Positions 41,397-50,148 of a stretch of 64,000 bases of DNA are shown here, one piece after another. Positions within the stretch are counted from its first letter, which is position 1. The number at the start of each line of letters is the position of its first letter. A program made the position numbers and the translations under genes. The notes beneath the pieces were generated by a model. It was not told where the DNA came from. It ran no database searches and worked only from the letters and a program-made list of their open reading frames with translations. The stretch is from JAFGBN01 sp964394145 (GTDB taxonomy: Bacteria > Chloroflexota > Dehalococcoidia > GIF9 > AB-539-J10), in contig CAYMVL010000033.1 of NCBI GenBank assembly GCA_964394145.1, positions 62,001 to 126,000 of the forward strand, read 5' to 3'.

Positions 41397-42743
41397 TTAG
41401 ATAGCATGTGGAGCTAAGCTTTCTGTTTCAGATTGCTCCAGCTTGCTTCTCTTGCTAAAACTTAACCGCTCAAAGACGCTATCTACGTACTTAAGGTAGT
41501 AGTTATAGTCAAATATGGATTCCAACTCGTCTGGCGCAAGGCGTGTTGCCACTCGTTCATCCGCCTTGAGCAAATCAAGAAAACTCATCCGTTCTCGCCA
41601 TGCCTCCATAGCGTTGTCTTGAACTATCTTATAGGCGTCCTCTCGTGGTAAACCTTTCTCTATTAGAACTAGCAGCACTCGTTGGGAGAAGATCAACCCT
41701 TTGGTAAGCTCAAGGTTATGGCGCATGTTTTCAGTATAAATTTTGAGTCCTTTAATTACGGAAGTGAATATGGACAACATATAGTCCAGCGCCAAGCAAG
41801 AATCCGGTAGTATGATTCTCTCTGCAGAGGAATGGCTAATGTCTCGCTCGTGCCATAAGGCGATGTTTTCCATAGAAGTTGACGCGTAGCCTCTTATTAA
41901 TCTGGCAAGCCCGCATATGCGCTCGCAGAGCTCAGGATTTCGCTTGTGAGGCATAGCAGAAGAGCCTGTTTGACCTGCTTCGAAAGGTTCCTCCAGTTCG
42001 AGGATTTCGGTTCTCTGGAGATTCCTGACCTCAGTGGCAAATTTCTCCAAAGAGCTGGCCAGAATTGCCAGAGTGGTGACGAATTGGGCATGGCGGTCAC
42101 GCTGGATTATCTGGCTTGATACTGGTGCAGGTGTCAGCCCCAATTTGGCGCAGGCCAATTTCTCAACTTCAGGAGGCACAGTAGCATAGGTACCAACCGC
42201 TCCAGATATTTTGCCCACGGATATATTCCTGCCGGCTTCCGCCAGCCTTTGCGCATTGCGCTTCATTTCCTCAGCCCAGAGCGCCATCTTGAGGCCAAGA
42301 GTAGTTGGTTCAGCATGAACGCCGTGGGTGCGCCCCATCATAATAGTGTGCTTATGCTCAGTGGCCTTGTTTTCTAAGACAGCAATGAGTTCTGCTGTGT
42401 CCTGTTCTAGGATAGCATACGCTTCTTTCAGTTGGAGACTTAGGGCAGTATCCATGATATCAGAGGAAGTGAGACCGAGATGGATGAAACGGGATTCCTC
42501 CCCAAGATTTTCTGCGACCGAATTAAGGAAAGCAGTCATGTCGTGGTGGGTCACTCTCAGAAATTCGGCGGTACGTTCTAGACTGTAACTCGCTTTCCTG
42601 ATCTTTGAGATAGCCTCCTGCGGAATTTGCCCCAGCTCAGCCCAAGATTCACAAACAGCTATTTCGACTCTAAGCCACTGGTCAAATTTATTTTCATCAG
42701 ACCATATCTTCTTCATCTGTGGCCGAGAATAACGCTCAATCAT
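41397..42743 (-). CDS. purB: Adenylosuccinate lyase
   Basis: A 448-residue fumarase/aspartase-superfamily lyase. Seen: MIERYSRPQMKKIWSDENKF, THHDMTAFLNSVAENLGE, GLTSSDIMDTALSLQL, TIMMGRTHGVHAEPTTLGLK, and the family signature QTGSSAMPHKRNPELCERICGLARL (catalytic serine in SSAMPHKRNP). It acts twice in purine synthesis. It starts two bases after purE and the order purD-purE-purB-purC-purS is one operon. Confidence 0.95.
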   Translation of the reverse strand: MIERYSRPQMKKIWSDENKFDQWLRVEIAVCESWAELGQIPQEAISKIRKASYSLERTAEFLRVTHHDMTAFLNSVAENLGEESRFIHLGLTSSDIMDTALSLQLKEAYAILEQDTAELIAVLENKATEHKHTIMMGRTHGVHAEPTTLGLKMALWAEEMKRNAQRLAEAGRNISVGKISGAVGTYATVPPEVEKLACAKLGLTPAPVSSQIIQRDRHAQFVTTLAILASSLEKFATEVRNLQRTEILELEEPFEAGQTGSSAMPHKRNPELCERICGLARLIRGYASTSMENIALWHERDISHSSAERIILPDSCLALDYMLSIFTSVIKGLKIYTENMRHNLELTKGLIFSQRVLLVLIEKGLPREDAYKIVQDNAMEAWRERMSFLDLLKADERVATRLAPDELESIFDYNYYLKYVDSVFERLSFSKRSKLEQSETESLAPHAI

Positions 42744-42744
42744 G

Positions 42745-43203
42745 CTAACTCTTTGCTAGCTCCTTTCTGTACATGCGGTAGGACTCTCTTATTCCTGCAT
42801 GTTCCGCGCCGAGAATTTGGGCGGCAAGCAGGGCGGCATTCTTTGCGCCGCTGGCGCCAATGCCAACACAAGCAACTGGAACTCCTGCAGGCATCTGGAC
42901 TATTGAGAGCAAGGCATCTATGCCCTTCAATTCGCTGGTGGGCAAGGGAATGCCAATGACAGGCAATATTGTCCAGCTAGCTAGTATGCCCGGAAGGTGA
43001 GCAGCTCTCCCGGCAGCGGCAATAATAAGCCTGAAGCCTTTTCTTTCCGCCTCCAGACCATATTCCCTCAGCTTGTCCGGATTTCTATGCCCCGAGATAA
43101 TAGAAAGCTCATAATCAATGCCTAATTCCTTCAGCATGTCCAGTGCCGGCTGTACTAGCTCAGCATCTGTTTTGCTCCCTATTACCACACCCACTAAGGG
43201 CAT
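42745..43203 (-). CDS. purE: N5-carboxyaminoimidazole ribonucleotide mutase
   Basis: A 152-residue PurE: PLVGVVIGSKTDAELVQPAL, YELSIISGHRNPDKLREYG, IIAAAGRAAHLPGILAS, PVIGIPLPTSELKGIDALL, VQMPAGVPVACVGIG. The SGHRNPD motif and length fit class I PurE, which needs PurK; no purK is in the window. The ATG abuts the purD stop (TGAATG). Confidence 0.93.
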   Translation of the reverse strand: MPLVGVVIGSKTDAELVQPALDMLKELGIDYELSIISGHRNPDKLREYGLEAERKGFRLIIAAAGRAAHLPGILASWTILPVIGIPLPTSELKGIDALLSIVQMPAGVPVACVGIGASGAKNAALLAAQILGAEHAGIRESYRMYRKELAKS

Positions 43204-44532
43204 TCAGTCAACCTCACTCAAAGCGATATCCTTTCTATAATAACAGCCTTCGAAGTAAATACTGGGCAAGTTGAGGTAGACCTTCTTTCGGGCTTCAGCC
43301 ATATCCTTACCAGTGCCCGCTACGGTTAGGACACGTCCACCATTTGTATATATTGTGCCATTATCACCCAGTCTAGTTCCAGCATGGAACACTAGCAAAT
43401 CTTCTTCAGTCAAAGTGGCAGAACGGCTGTGGCTCTTTTCCCAGTTCTTCTGGTTCTCGCCTATAGCGACAAGCTTGTCGAGCCCCTTTATGGGAAAACC
43501 TGTTTTGTAGCTTCCGGGATAGCCACCGGAAGCCATGACTACCCCAACGCAAGCGTCAGGGCTCCACTCAATGCTCAGTTTGTCGAGTTTGCCTTGAGTC
43601 ACTGCCAGAATTATATCTACCAGGTCGGTTTTGAGAAGTGGCAGAACCGCCTGAGCTTCGGGGTCGCCGAAGCGAGCATTGAATTCCAGCACCAGAAGCT
43701 CTCCATTAACCAGCATTAGCCCGGCGTAAAGCACGCCTCTGTAGCGTACTCCTTCTTTGGCCATTGCCCTCACTGTTGGCAGCAAGATGCTGTTGGTAAC
43801 CTTGTGTATGAGCTCGGGAGAAAAGAATCTGGGTGGACAATAGCTCCCCATACCACCTGTATTAGGCCCTTGATCATCGTCCCCGATCTTCTTGTAATCA
43901 CAGGCGGGAAGCATAGGTGAGACCGCTTCGCCGTCGGTGAAAGCCATCAGGCTTACTTCCCGACCATTAAGATACTCATCAATTATTACTTTGTCTCCCG
44001 CAGAGCCGAAGATCTTCACTTCCATGATGTCGTGGAGAGCTTTGTTTGCCTCAAGCATAGAATCGGCGATAATCACGCCTTTGCCTGTAGCCAGTCCGTC
44101 TGCCTTAATTACGATGGGTGCTTGTTGCCACGCGAGGTATCTCTTAGCCTCGGTATAAGAGGAGAAAGTAGCGCCTTTTGGGCAGGGGATGCCGTATTTC
44201 TCCATCAAGCTTCTAGCAAAAACTTTGCTAGATTCTATCTGAGTAGCCGCCCTGGTCGGACCGAAAATGGAGATACCCAAACTCTCAAAATAGTCTACTA
44301 TGCCTGAAGCCAGAGGCGCCTCAGGCCCCACGACAACCAGGTCGATGTTCTTATCTTTGGCCGCTTCGGCCAGAGCCTCTTTATCTGTGGGTCTAATATT
44401 TAAGTTTTCAGCTATAAGTGCTGTGCCAGCATTGCCGGGAGCTACATATATCTTCTGCACCTGGGTGCTCTGGGCAATCTTCCACACTAAAGTGTGTTCT
44501 CTCGCCCCACTACCAATAACCAGTATCTTCAC
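43204..44532 (-). CDS. purD: Phosphoribosylamine-glycine ligase
   Basis: A 442-residue ATP-grasp enzyme making GAR. Seen: MKILVIGSGAREHTLVWKIA, YVAPGNAGT, DLVVVGPEAPLASGIVDYF, GPTRAATQIESSKVFA, IVIKADGLATGKGVII, VIIDEYLNGREVSLMAFTDG, GPNTGGMGSYCPPRF, and VLEFNARFGDPEAQAVLPLL. It is the first gene of the minus-strand purine operon. No purine riboswitch was recognised upstream. Confidence 0.95.
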   Translation of the reverse strand: MKILVIGSGAREHTLVWKIAQSTQVQKIYVAPGNAGTALIAENLNIRPTDKEALAEAAKDKNIDLVVVGPEAPLASGIVDYFESLGISIFGPTRAATQIESSKVFARSLMEKYGIPCPKGATFSSYTEAKRYLAWQQAPIVIKADGLATGKGVIIADSMLEANKALHDIMEVKIFGSAGDKVIIDEYLNGREVSLMAFTDGEAVSPMLPACDYKKIGDDDQGPNTGGMGSYCPPRFFSPELIHKVTNSILLPTVRAMAKEGVRYRGVLYAGLMLVNGELLVLEFNARFGDPEAQAVLPLLKTDLVDIILAVTQGKLDKLSIEWSPDACVGVVMASGGYPGSYKTGFPIKGLDKLVAIGENQKNWEKSHSRSATLTEEDLLVFHAGTRLGDNGTIYTNGGRVLTVAGTGKDMAEARKKVYLNLPSIYFEGCYYRKDIALSEVD

Positions 44533-44768
44533 AATTGGTTCTTTCCCGTTATAGGGTTTAGGTCTTCAAGACTAGGACCGAAGAAATTAGCATAAGATGA
44601 AACCACAAAACTACGCTCCGAATAAATTCTTCTATATGAGGGAAGCCCAAATTCACCAGATTTTTCCATGGGAAATATGTGCCGACGCCGACAAGTGTAA
44701 CTGTTCATGCCTTCTTTAGCTTAAATTAGGAGACCAATTCCACAGTAGAAGTAGGTTTAGAAGACTTT

Positions 44769-44843
44769 TCATGGCTGTTCTCTACTAGCCCTCTGCTTGC
44801 CTCCATTCTCATTTAGTCCCTTCACTTCATCCTTATTGGCCAT
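44769..44843 (-). CDS. Possible micro-ORF, resembling the start of a CsbD-like protein
   Basis: A 24-codon frame (MANKDEVKGLNENGGKQR...) whose ATG lies three bases after the stop of the ferritin-like gene. NKDEVKG is typical of CsbD-type stress proteins, and the following frame continues with Ser/Lys-rich text, so this may be a frameshifted remnant. Weak evidence. The rest of the gap to purD (44533-44768) shows nothing else. Confidence 0.25.
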   Translation of the reverse strand: MANKDEVKGLNENGGKQRASREQP

Positions 44844-44846
44844 TTA

Positions 44847-45107
44847 TTAGAGGATCTCTCTCTTGAGCTTCTCAGCCTGAACAGGATCGAAAATTTGAAT
44901 TAATCCCAGCAACTCGGCCACATGTTCCTTTTCATCTTCAATGATATGCTCCAATGTGGTGACAGCTTCTTCACTCTCCAGACTGTCTATGTGTTGCTGA
45001 TACTGATTTATGGCTTGCAGTTCCCCTATCAAATCCTCCCGGAGCATCTCCAGATCATCTTCTATAGCCATGTGTTCATCGTCTTTTTCTTCAAAAGGGT
45101 AATTCAT
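44847..45107 (-). CDS. Small ferritin-like protein
   Basis: An 86-residue, acidic, all-helical protein. Helix 1 (LEMLREDLIGELQAINQYQQ) and helix 2 (EEAVTTLEHIIEDEKEHVAELLGLI) carry the Glu...Glu-x-x-His pattern (EDEKEH) of half-ferritin proteins such as encapsulated ferritins and rubrerythrin-like proteins. Two such subunits would be needed for a diiron site. It likely stores iron or handles peroxide. Its ATG has GGAGG upstream (minus strand). No encapsulin shell gene is adjacent. Confidence 0.75.
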   Translation of the reverse strand: MNYPFEEKDDEHMAIEDDLEMLREDLIGELQAINQYQQHIDSLESEEAVTTLEHIIEDEKEHVAELLGLIQIFDPVQAEKLKREIL

Positions 45108-45309
45108 TGTTGCCTCCTTTTTGGGTTTAAGACTGAAAACCCCGTCTCTTTGTTCTAATTATAGTATTCTTTGCAATTTAATACGAAATTCATCGCTCTG
45201 CACCGAGAAGGTTCAAAGATACTATATGTGTTTGAATGGAGATCACTCCTTATAGCTTTCGGTCGATTTCGCCAAGTGAGTTTACCTCGCGCTCAGGTTT
45301 GTAGCAGGT

Positions 45310-46974
45310 TCACTCCCATTCTATTGTTGCGGGAGGCTTGCTAGTAACATCATAGACCACCCGGTTGACATTCGGCACCTCATTGACTATACGATCGGAT
45401 ACTCTGGCCAAGAATTCATAAGGTAACCTTGCCCAATCGGCCGTCATGGCATCTTCGCTGGTTATTGCCCGTATGGCTATCAGATAGCCGTAAGTTCTAC
45501 AGTCCCCCATGATGCCTACGCTCTTGACATCGGTAAGCACGGCGAAGCTTTGCCAGAGCTGGCGATAAAGCTGGGCCTTTTTGATCTCATTCATCACAAT
45601 CCAATCGGCGGATCGAAGTACTTCCAGTTTATCTCTGGTCACTTCACCAATGATACGGATAGCTAATCCAGGCCCTGGGAACGGTTGTCGCCAAATCATA
45701 TCTTCAGGCAGTCCCAAAGTCAGCCCTACCTCCCTAACTTCGTCCTTAAATAAATACCTTAGTGGCTCAATAAGTGTGAATTTCATCTTCGTTGGTAAGC
45801 CACCGACATTGTGGTGGCTCTTTATCTTAGCCGCAGCGTTGGTTTGCGCAGAAGCGCTTTCGATAACATCAGGATAGAGAGTACCTTGGGCCAGAAAATC
45901 AACCTTCCCCAATTTAGCTGCTTCTTCCTCAAAGACTTTTATAAACTCATTACCAACGAGTTGCCGCTTTACCTCCGGGTCTATTATTCCTTTCAGCTGG
46001 CCGAGGAACCTGTCAGTAGCATCGACGTAAACCACGTCCACCTGGAGATTGCGTTTGAAGACGTTAAGTACCCTCTCGGGTTCCTCACGGCGTAGCAGTC
46101 CATTGTTGATAAAGAGGCAAGTCAACTTGTTACCGATAGCTTGATCAACTAGAGTAGCAGTTACAGCGGAATCGACGCCACCGGAAAGAGCACAAACGAC
46201 TCTCCCATCTCCTACTTCGTTTCTGATCTTGCCTATGCTCTCGTTGACGAAATTGGCTGGAGTCCAATTACCCTGGCATCTGCATACCCGATATAGGAAG
46301 TTCTGGAATATAGTCTTCCCTTGAGGCGTATGACTCACTTCCGGGTGAAACTGCAGCCCGAAAACACCGCTGTCGTTGCCTATAACAGCAGACGGTGAGT
46401 TTTCAGTATAGGCCAAGGTCCTAAATCCAAGGGGCATTTGTATTATTTGGTCACCGTGGCTCATCCATACGGGGAGGGAGGGAGGAAGACCAGCAAGGAG
46501 GGGGCAGCCTTCGTTGCTTATATGTAATATAGCATGCCCGTATTCATGTTTGGATGCTGGGGCAACTCTTCCTCCTAATTGATGGACTATAGCTTGCATA
46601 CCATAACAAATACCCAATACAGGCAGGTGGCTGTCATAAATATCGGACATAGCTAAAGGGGCTTCGGGGTCATAAACGCTAGCTGGACCTCCTGACAGGA
46701 TAAATCCTCGTGGGTTAAGAGATGCTATCTTCTCCCAAGGTGTATCGTAGGACACAACTTCACAATAAACGTGACATTCTCTCACGCGCCTCGCGATTAG
46801 CATGCTGTATTGGGAGCCAAAATCAATCACTACCACGGTTTCTCGTTCACCTGGTAAAGGCTTAGGCTCAGCTACAAGCTGCTCACCACGTAATTGCTTC
46901 GCAATCTCTAAGTAAGTAGAGACTTCTATGTCATCGCTAGCTGTTATTCGGTGGCTTTTTAACTCGTCTTCCAT
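45310..46974 (-). CDS. guaA: GMP synthase (glutamine-hydrolysing)
   Basis: A 554-residue GuaA. It has the class I amidotransferase domain (VVVIDFGSQYSMLIARRVRE; catalytic cysteine in LGICYGMQAIVHQLGG; GLQFHPEVSHTPQG), the ATP pyrophosphatase P-loop (CALSGGVDSAVTATLV) and a C-terminal dimerisation domain ending NRVVYDVTSKPPATIEWE. It amidates XMP to GMP. It is about 45 residues longer at the N-terminus than most bacterial GuaA; either this is a lineage extension or translation begins at the GTG codon near residue 47. It stands alone. Confidence 0.94.
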   Translation of the reverse strand: MEDELKSHRITASDDIEVSTYLEIAKQLRGEQLVAEPKPLPGERETVVVIDFGSQYSMLIARRVRECHVYCEVVSYDTPWEKIASLNPRGFILSGGPASVYDPEAPLAMSDIYDSHLPVLGICYGMQAIVHQLGGRVAPASKHEYGHAILHISNEGCPLLAGLPPSLPVWMSHGDQIIQMPLGFRTLAYTENSPSAVIGNDSGVFGLQFHPEVSHTPQGKTIFQNFLYRVCRCQGNWTPANFVNESIGKIRNEVGDGRVVCALSGGVDSAVTATLVDQAIGNKLTCLFINNGLLRREEPERVLNVFKRNLQVDVVYVDATDRFLGQLKGIIDPEVKRQLVGNEFIKVFEEEAAKLGKVDFLAQGTLYPDVIESASAQTNAAAKIKSHHNVGGLPTKMKFTLIEPLRYLFKDEVREVGLTLGLPEDMIWRQPFPGPGLAIRIIGEVTRDKLEVLRSADWIVMNEIKKAQLYRQLWQSFAVLTDVKSVGIMGDCRTYGYLIAIRAITSEDAMTADWARLPYEFLARVSDRIVNEVPNVNRVVYDVTSKPPATIEWE

Positions 46975-47316
46975 GTTAGAACATTAGCGCGATAATAAGG
47001 TAGCTTATCATTGTGCTGTGGCATTGTCCAGTGGTTGTGGTTTGACACGACGGTTCCTAGATATTCTGTCATCATTGTTCTGAGGTGCATCAAGATTGCT
47101 GCTTTACAAGAGATTAGATTCTAATGCCTATTCAATTATGGACAAAAGCCTGACTCTACTTTGCAGCTCTACAAGTTCGCCCTCTAGTACTCCTCTGCTC
47201 CTTGGCCAGCTTAGCGGGGTAAAGGTTAGTGCATTTTGAGGGTGTTAATCACAGCATAACAGAACCTGTTGATGTTCATGGCGTCTGCTAGCACGGCTGA
47301 GCTTCTTAAGACTTCT
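46975..47316. other. Intergenic stretch without recognisable genes
   Basis: About 340 bases between guaA and the SDR gene, both on the minus strand. No open frame, RNA or repeat could be supported. Confidence 0.45.
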
Positions 47317-48081
47317 TTAGTGCAGGTATTCACCCGCGTTCACAGCCAGTGTCTGCCCGGTAATCTTGTCGGCTTCGTCAGAGGCTAAAAAGACCACTGC
47401 CCCCGCAATGTCCTCCGGTTGGACGTTCTTGTGGATAAGCTGTCTAGTGGCCACCTGTTGCTGGTAAATTTCTGGGGAATAAACGCCCTGCATAGCCTCC
47501 GTCATAATCAGACCGGGTGCCACCGCATTTACGTTGATATTGAACTCACCCAGCGCTGTGGCCAAGCCGCGGGTCATGGTCACCACGCCCCCTTTGGATG
47601 TGCTGTAGTGAATGAAGTCGGGCAGGCCTGTGAACGCAGTTGTGGAGGCGATATTGACTATTTTGCCACCTCCCTGCTTCTTCATGTAAGGGATAACCGC
47701 TTTGGAGCAGAGAAACACGCCCTTGATGTTGACCGCCAGAATCTTGTCCCAATCTGCAGCCACTATTTCTTCTACCGGTTTGACGAAATCTTTTACCTCG
47801 ATAGTGCCGATAACAGCGGCGTTATTTACCAGGATGTCTATCCGGCCAAAGCGGTCGGCAGTCTTTTGAGCCATCACGGCGGTATCTTTTTCGCTGATAA
47901 CGTCGACCTTGAGCGCCAGCACCTCGCCGCCTATAGCTTCTATCTCTCTGGCAACAGAGGCACAGTCGAGGACATCACAGATGGCTACTTTTGCGCCTTC
48001 TCTAGCGAAACGCAGGGCAAATATCCGTCCCATGCCACGAGCGCTGCCAGTAATAATTGCCACCTTGTTCTCTAAGCGCAT
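47317..48081 (-). CDS. SDR-family oxidoreductase (3-oxoacyl-reductase-like)
   Basis: A 254-residue classical short-chain dehydrogenase: NAD(P) motif TGSARGMGRIFALRFAREG, DILVNNAAVIG, active-site serine and Tyr-x-x-x-Lys in IVNIASTTAFTG and YSTSKGGVVTMTRGLA, and DEADKITGQTLAVNAGEYLH at the C-terminus. It resembles FabG and secondary-alcohol dehydrogenases; substrate unknown. The first residues MRLENKVAIITG are typical, so the ATG at 48081 is well placed. It is isolated, with gaps of about 300-400 bases each side. Confidence 0.9.
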   Translation of the reverse strand: MRLENKVAIITGSARGMGRIFALRFAREGAKVAICDVLDCASVAREIEAIGGEVLALKVDVISEKDTAVMAQKTADRFGRIDILVNNAAVIGTIEVKDFVKPVEEIVAADWDKILAVNIKGVFLCSKAVIPYMKKQGGGKIVNIASTTAFTGLPDFIHYSTSKGGVVTMTRGLATALGEFNINVNAVAPGLIMTEAMQGVYSPEIYQQQVATRQLIHKNVQPEDIAGAVVFLASDEADKITGQTLAVNAGEYLH

Positions 48082-48494
48082 ATCTTCACCTCAATAGAGT
48101 TATCTCTTGTTACAAACAATATACCAGATTTCTAAATTTACCGGAACCAGGCTGTTGTAATAGAAGCACACGTGGTAATAGAATCAGCGAACGTTGGAAA
48201 AGATTGCAAGGCATAATTGATTAAATGCGTTAGGATTCATATATTATTTTTCTAAGTTGCTCATAGCTAAGTTATATCTTTTTTTACTTGAATGATTGGT
48301 GACTGCGTGACTTGCGATTGTCTTCCTGGGGTCTTCGCTTTGCCAACTGAGCTTCCTATATGACTTTCGCGATATTGCTGCGACTGCTTACCATTGCTTG
48401 GCTTGTCAGGGGAAGTACTCCAGCTAGCTCATAAAGGCACATAAAGGGATTGAGGGCTGTGGCACTACATTGTGTTATACTAAGTTCGAGAAAG
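48082..48494. other. Intergenic stretch between divergent SDR and tsaC genes
   Basis: About 410 bases with no convincing gene. TATACT at 48476-48481, 13 bases before the tsaC ATG, is a plausible -10. The T-rich section near 48280 has no paired stem. Confidence 0.45.
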
Positions 48495-49139
48495 ATGCAC
48501 GTATCACAAGAGCGAATAGAGGATGCTGCTAGAATTCTTAGGCAGGGAGGCATAGTTGTTTTTCCGACTGATACGGTTTACGGCTTGGGAGCTGATGCTT
48601 TCCAGCCCGCGGCTGTCGACAGAATCTATGAAGTGAAGAAGAGAGCTACGAATTTGGAATTCCCATTGCTTATCGCCAATCTGTCGCAGTTAGCTGTCAT
48701 AGCTGGGTCCGTATCTGGAATTGAACGGTTTTTGGCAAGGCGTTTTTGGCCTGGCGGCTTGACTTTGGTTCTACCCAAGGCACCTTCATTAGCAGCCCAT
48801 CTTAGCAGAGGGCCCAATATTGCAGTGCGTATTCCTGACGACCCTGTTTGCCTGGCTCTTATTAGGTGTTTAGGAAATCCAGTAATCGGAACTAGCGCCA
48901 ATATCAGTGGTAAGCCAGCGGCTTTGACTGCTGATGAAGCCAGAAAACAATTAGGAGACACGGTTGACCTTATTATTGATGGAGGTAGCTGTGCTGGAGG
49001 CAGAGAATCAACGATAGTAATGGTTTCGGGTGAATATCCCGTAATTTTGCGCCAGGGCGTTATTTCCAGACATAGGATTGAGGAAGCCTGTAACGAATAT
49101 GATGAGGTGAGTTACGATGCGTATAGCCATAGGAAGTGA
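48495..49139 (+). CDS. tsaC: L-threonylcarbamoyladenylate synthase
   Basis: A ~214-residue Sua5/YciO/YrdC-family enzyme that makes threonylcarbamoyl-AMP for t6A in tRNA. Seen: GGIVVFPTDTVYGLGADAF, VKKRATNLEFPLLIAN, RRFWPGGLTLVLPKA, VAVRIPDDPV, GTSANISGKPAAL and GGRESTIVMVSGEYPVILRQG. The ATG at 48495 was preferred over the TTG at 48450 because a TATACT box lies between them. It overlaps rpiB by 23 bases. Confidence 0.9.
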   Translation: MHVSQERIEDAARILRQGGIVVFPTDTVYGLGADAFQPAAVDRIYEVKKRATNLEFPLLIANLSQLAVIAGSVSGIERFLARRFWPGGLTLVLPKAPSLAAHLSRGPNIAVRIPDDPVCLALIRCLGNPVIGTSANISGKPAALTADEARKQLGDTVDLIIDGGSCAGGRESTIVMVSGEYPVILRQGVISRHRIEEACNEYDEVSYDAYSHRK

Positions 49140-49557
49140 TCATCGCGGCCTTGAAATAAAGCGTGCAATCATAAAATCGCTGCCGGAGATGAAGCATAGC
49201 TTTCATGATTTTGGCTGCTACAGTGCTGAGCCTGTGGATTATCCCGATATCGCTAAGAAAGTGGGGTATGCCGTAGTTTCAAATGAGTTTGACCAAGGCA
49301 TTCTACTTTGCAGTACAGGAATAGGTATGAGCATAGCAGCCAATAAGATAAAAGGCGTAAGAGCAGCTTTGTGCCATGACACCTTCACGTCCCAACGAGC
49401 TCGTCGACATAATGATGCTAATATCCTATGCCTCAGGGGGGAAAACATAGAGCTTGATTCAGCCCTAGAAATTGTTTGGACTTACCTATCGACAGAGTTT
49501 GAAGGTGGTAGGCATATCCCAAGATTAAAGAAAATAGAAGCTTTGGAATCGGACTGA
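49117..49557 (+). CDS. rpiB: Ribose-5-phosphate isomerase B
   Basis: A 146-residue RpiB, interconverting ribulose and ribose 5-phosphate. Seen: MRIAIGSDHRGLEIKRAI, YPDIAKKVGYAV, the catalytic cysteine in GILLCSTGIGMSIAANKI, VRAALCHDTFTSQRARRHND and ANILCLRGENI. The start lies inside the end of tsaC (23-base overlap, preceded by GAGG), so the two are translationally coupled. Confidence 0.93.
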   Translation: MRIAIGSDHRGLEIKRAIIKSLPEMKHSFHDFGCYSAEPVDYPDIAKKVGYAVVSNEFDQGILLCSTGIGMSIAANKIKGVRAALCHDTFTSQRARRHNDANILCLRGENIELDSALEIVWTYLSTEFEGGRHIPRLKKIEALESD

Positions 49558-49776
49558 GTCAGGCCTAAGTGGTCTGAAGCAAGGCAGAACCAGCAGTATC
49601 ACAGACAATACAAATTCTCAGTCTCTCATTTAGATGAGCGATGCTATCATTTGCGCAGCTTGAAACCAAATCTTATCTGTTTATGCCAGGATGTGTTAGA
49701 AGACTTGTAGTGTAAGGCTGTTACCCAATTCCCTGCGCCTAATAGATATCCTCGGTTCTGGTGCTGTTACAGTTAG

Positions 49777-50060
49777 TTATGCTCCTGTATGCTTAGGTTT
49801 CATCTGTGAGGCGGGTGGTACTCTCATATCCTCAGTGATGTGTGTCATTTTGGGCCAATTGAAGCTGACAGGATCAGCCAGTTGCTTTGCTGTAGCGTCT
49901 GTAGGGCAATAAACGAGTCCTTGGTTTATGCTCTGGCAAATGTTTTCCTTCTCATCGCATGAAAATATGGAACTCGCACGGGCCTTGCCATTCGCCGAAT
50001 TCAGTTACTATCACTTCACTCTAAAGGCATACCTGTCCTGAGTCTGGTCGAAATGTCCTA
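49777..50060 (-). pseudogene. Frameshifted coding remnant of unknown family
   Basis: On the minus strand one frame reads DRTFRPDSGQVCL, stop, SEVIVTEFGEWQGPCEFHIF, MR, stop; the next frame continues CQSINQGLVYCPTDATAKQL, ADPVSFNWPKMTHITEDMRV, PPASQMKPKHTGA and a stop. The amino-acid texture is protein-like over about 90 residues, but two stops and one frameshift break it. I did not recognise the family. The remainder of the 590-base gap between rpiB and ilvD shows only the ilvD promoter. Confidence 0.55.
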
Positions 50061-50083
50061 TCAATGTATATATTGGCGTTAAA

Positions 50084-50112
50084 TTGACGTTAGATAGGCA
50101 TTATGCTATGTT
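50084..50112 (+). promoter_or_regulatory. Promoter of the ilv operon
   Basis: TTGACG at 50084-50089, a 17-base spacer and TATGTT at 50107-50112, 36 bases ahead of the ilvD ATG, which also has AAGGAAG. No T-box or leader-peptide attenuator was found between them, since the leader would be only about 30 bases. Confidence 0.55.
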
Positions 50113-50148
50113 ACGCAGGATAGTTTATTTTTAAGGAAGTGCCAAACG

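Noticed and set aside
47419..48075. A 218-codon open frame on the + strand
   Set aside because: It is antisense to the SDR gene, whose Tyr-x-x-x-Lys and Rossmann motifs are intact; the + frame is Cys/His-rich shadow text.
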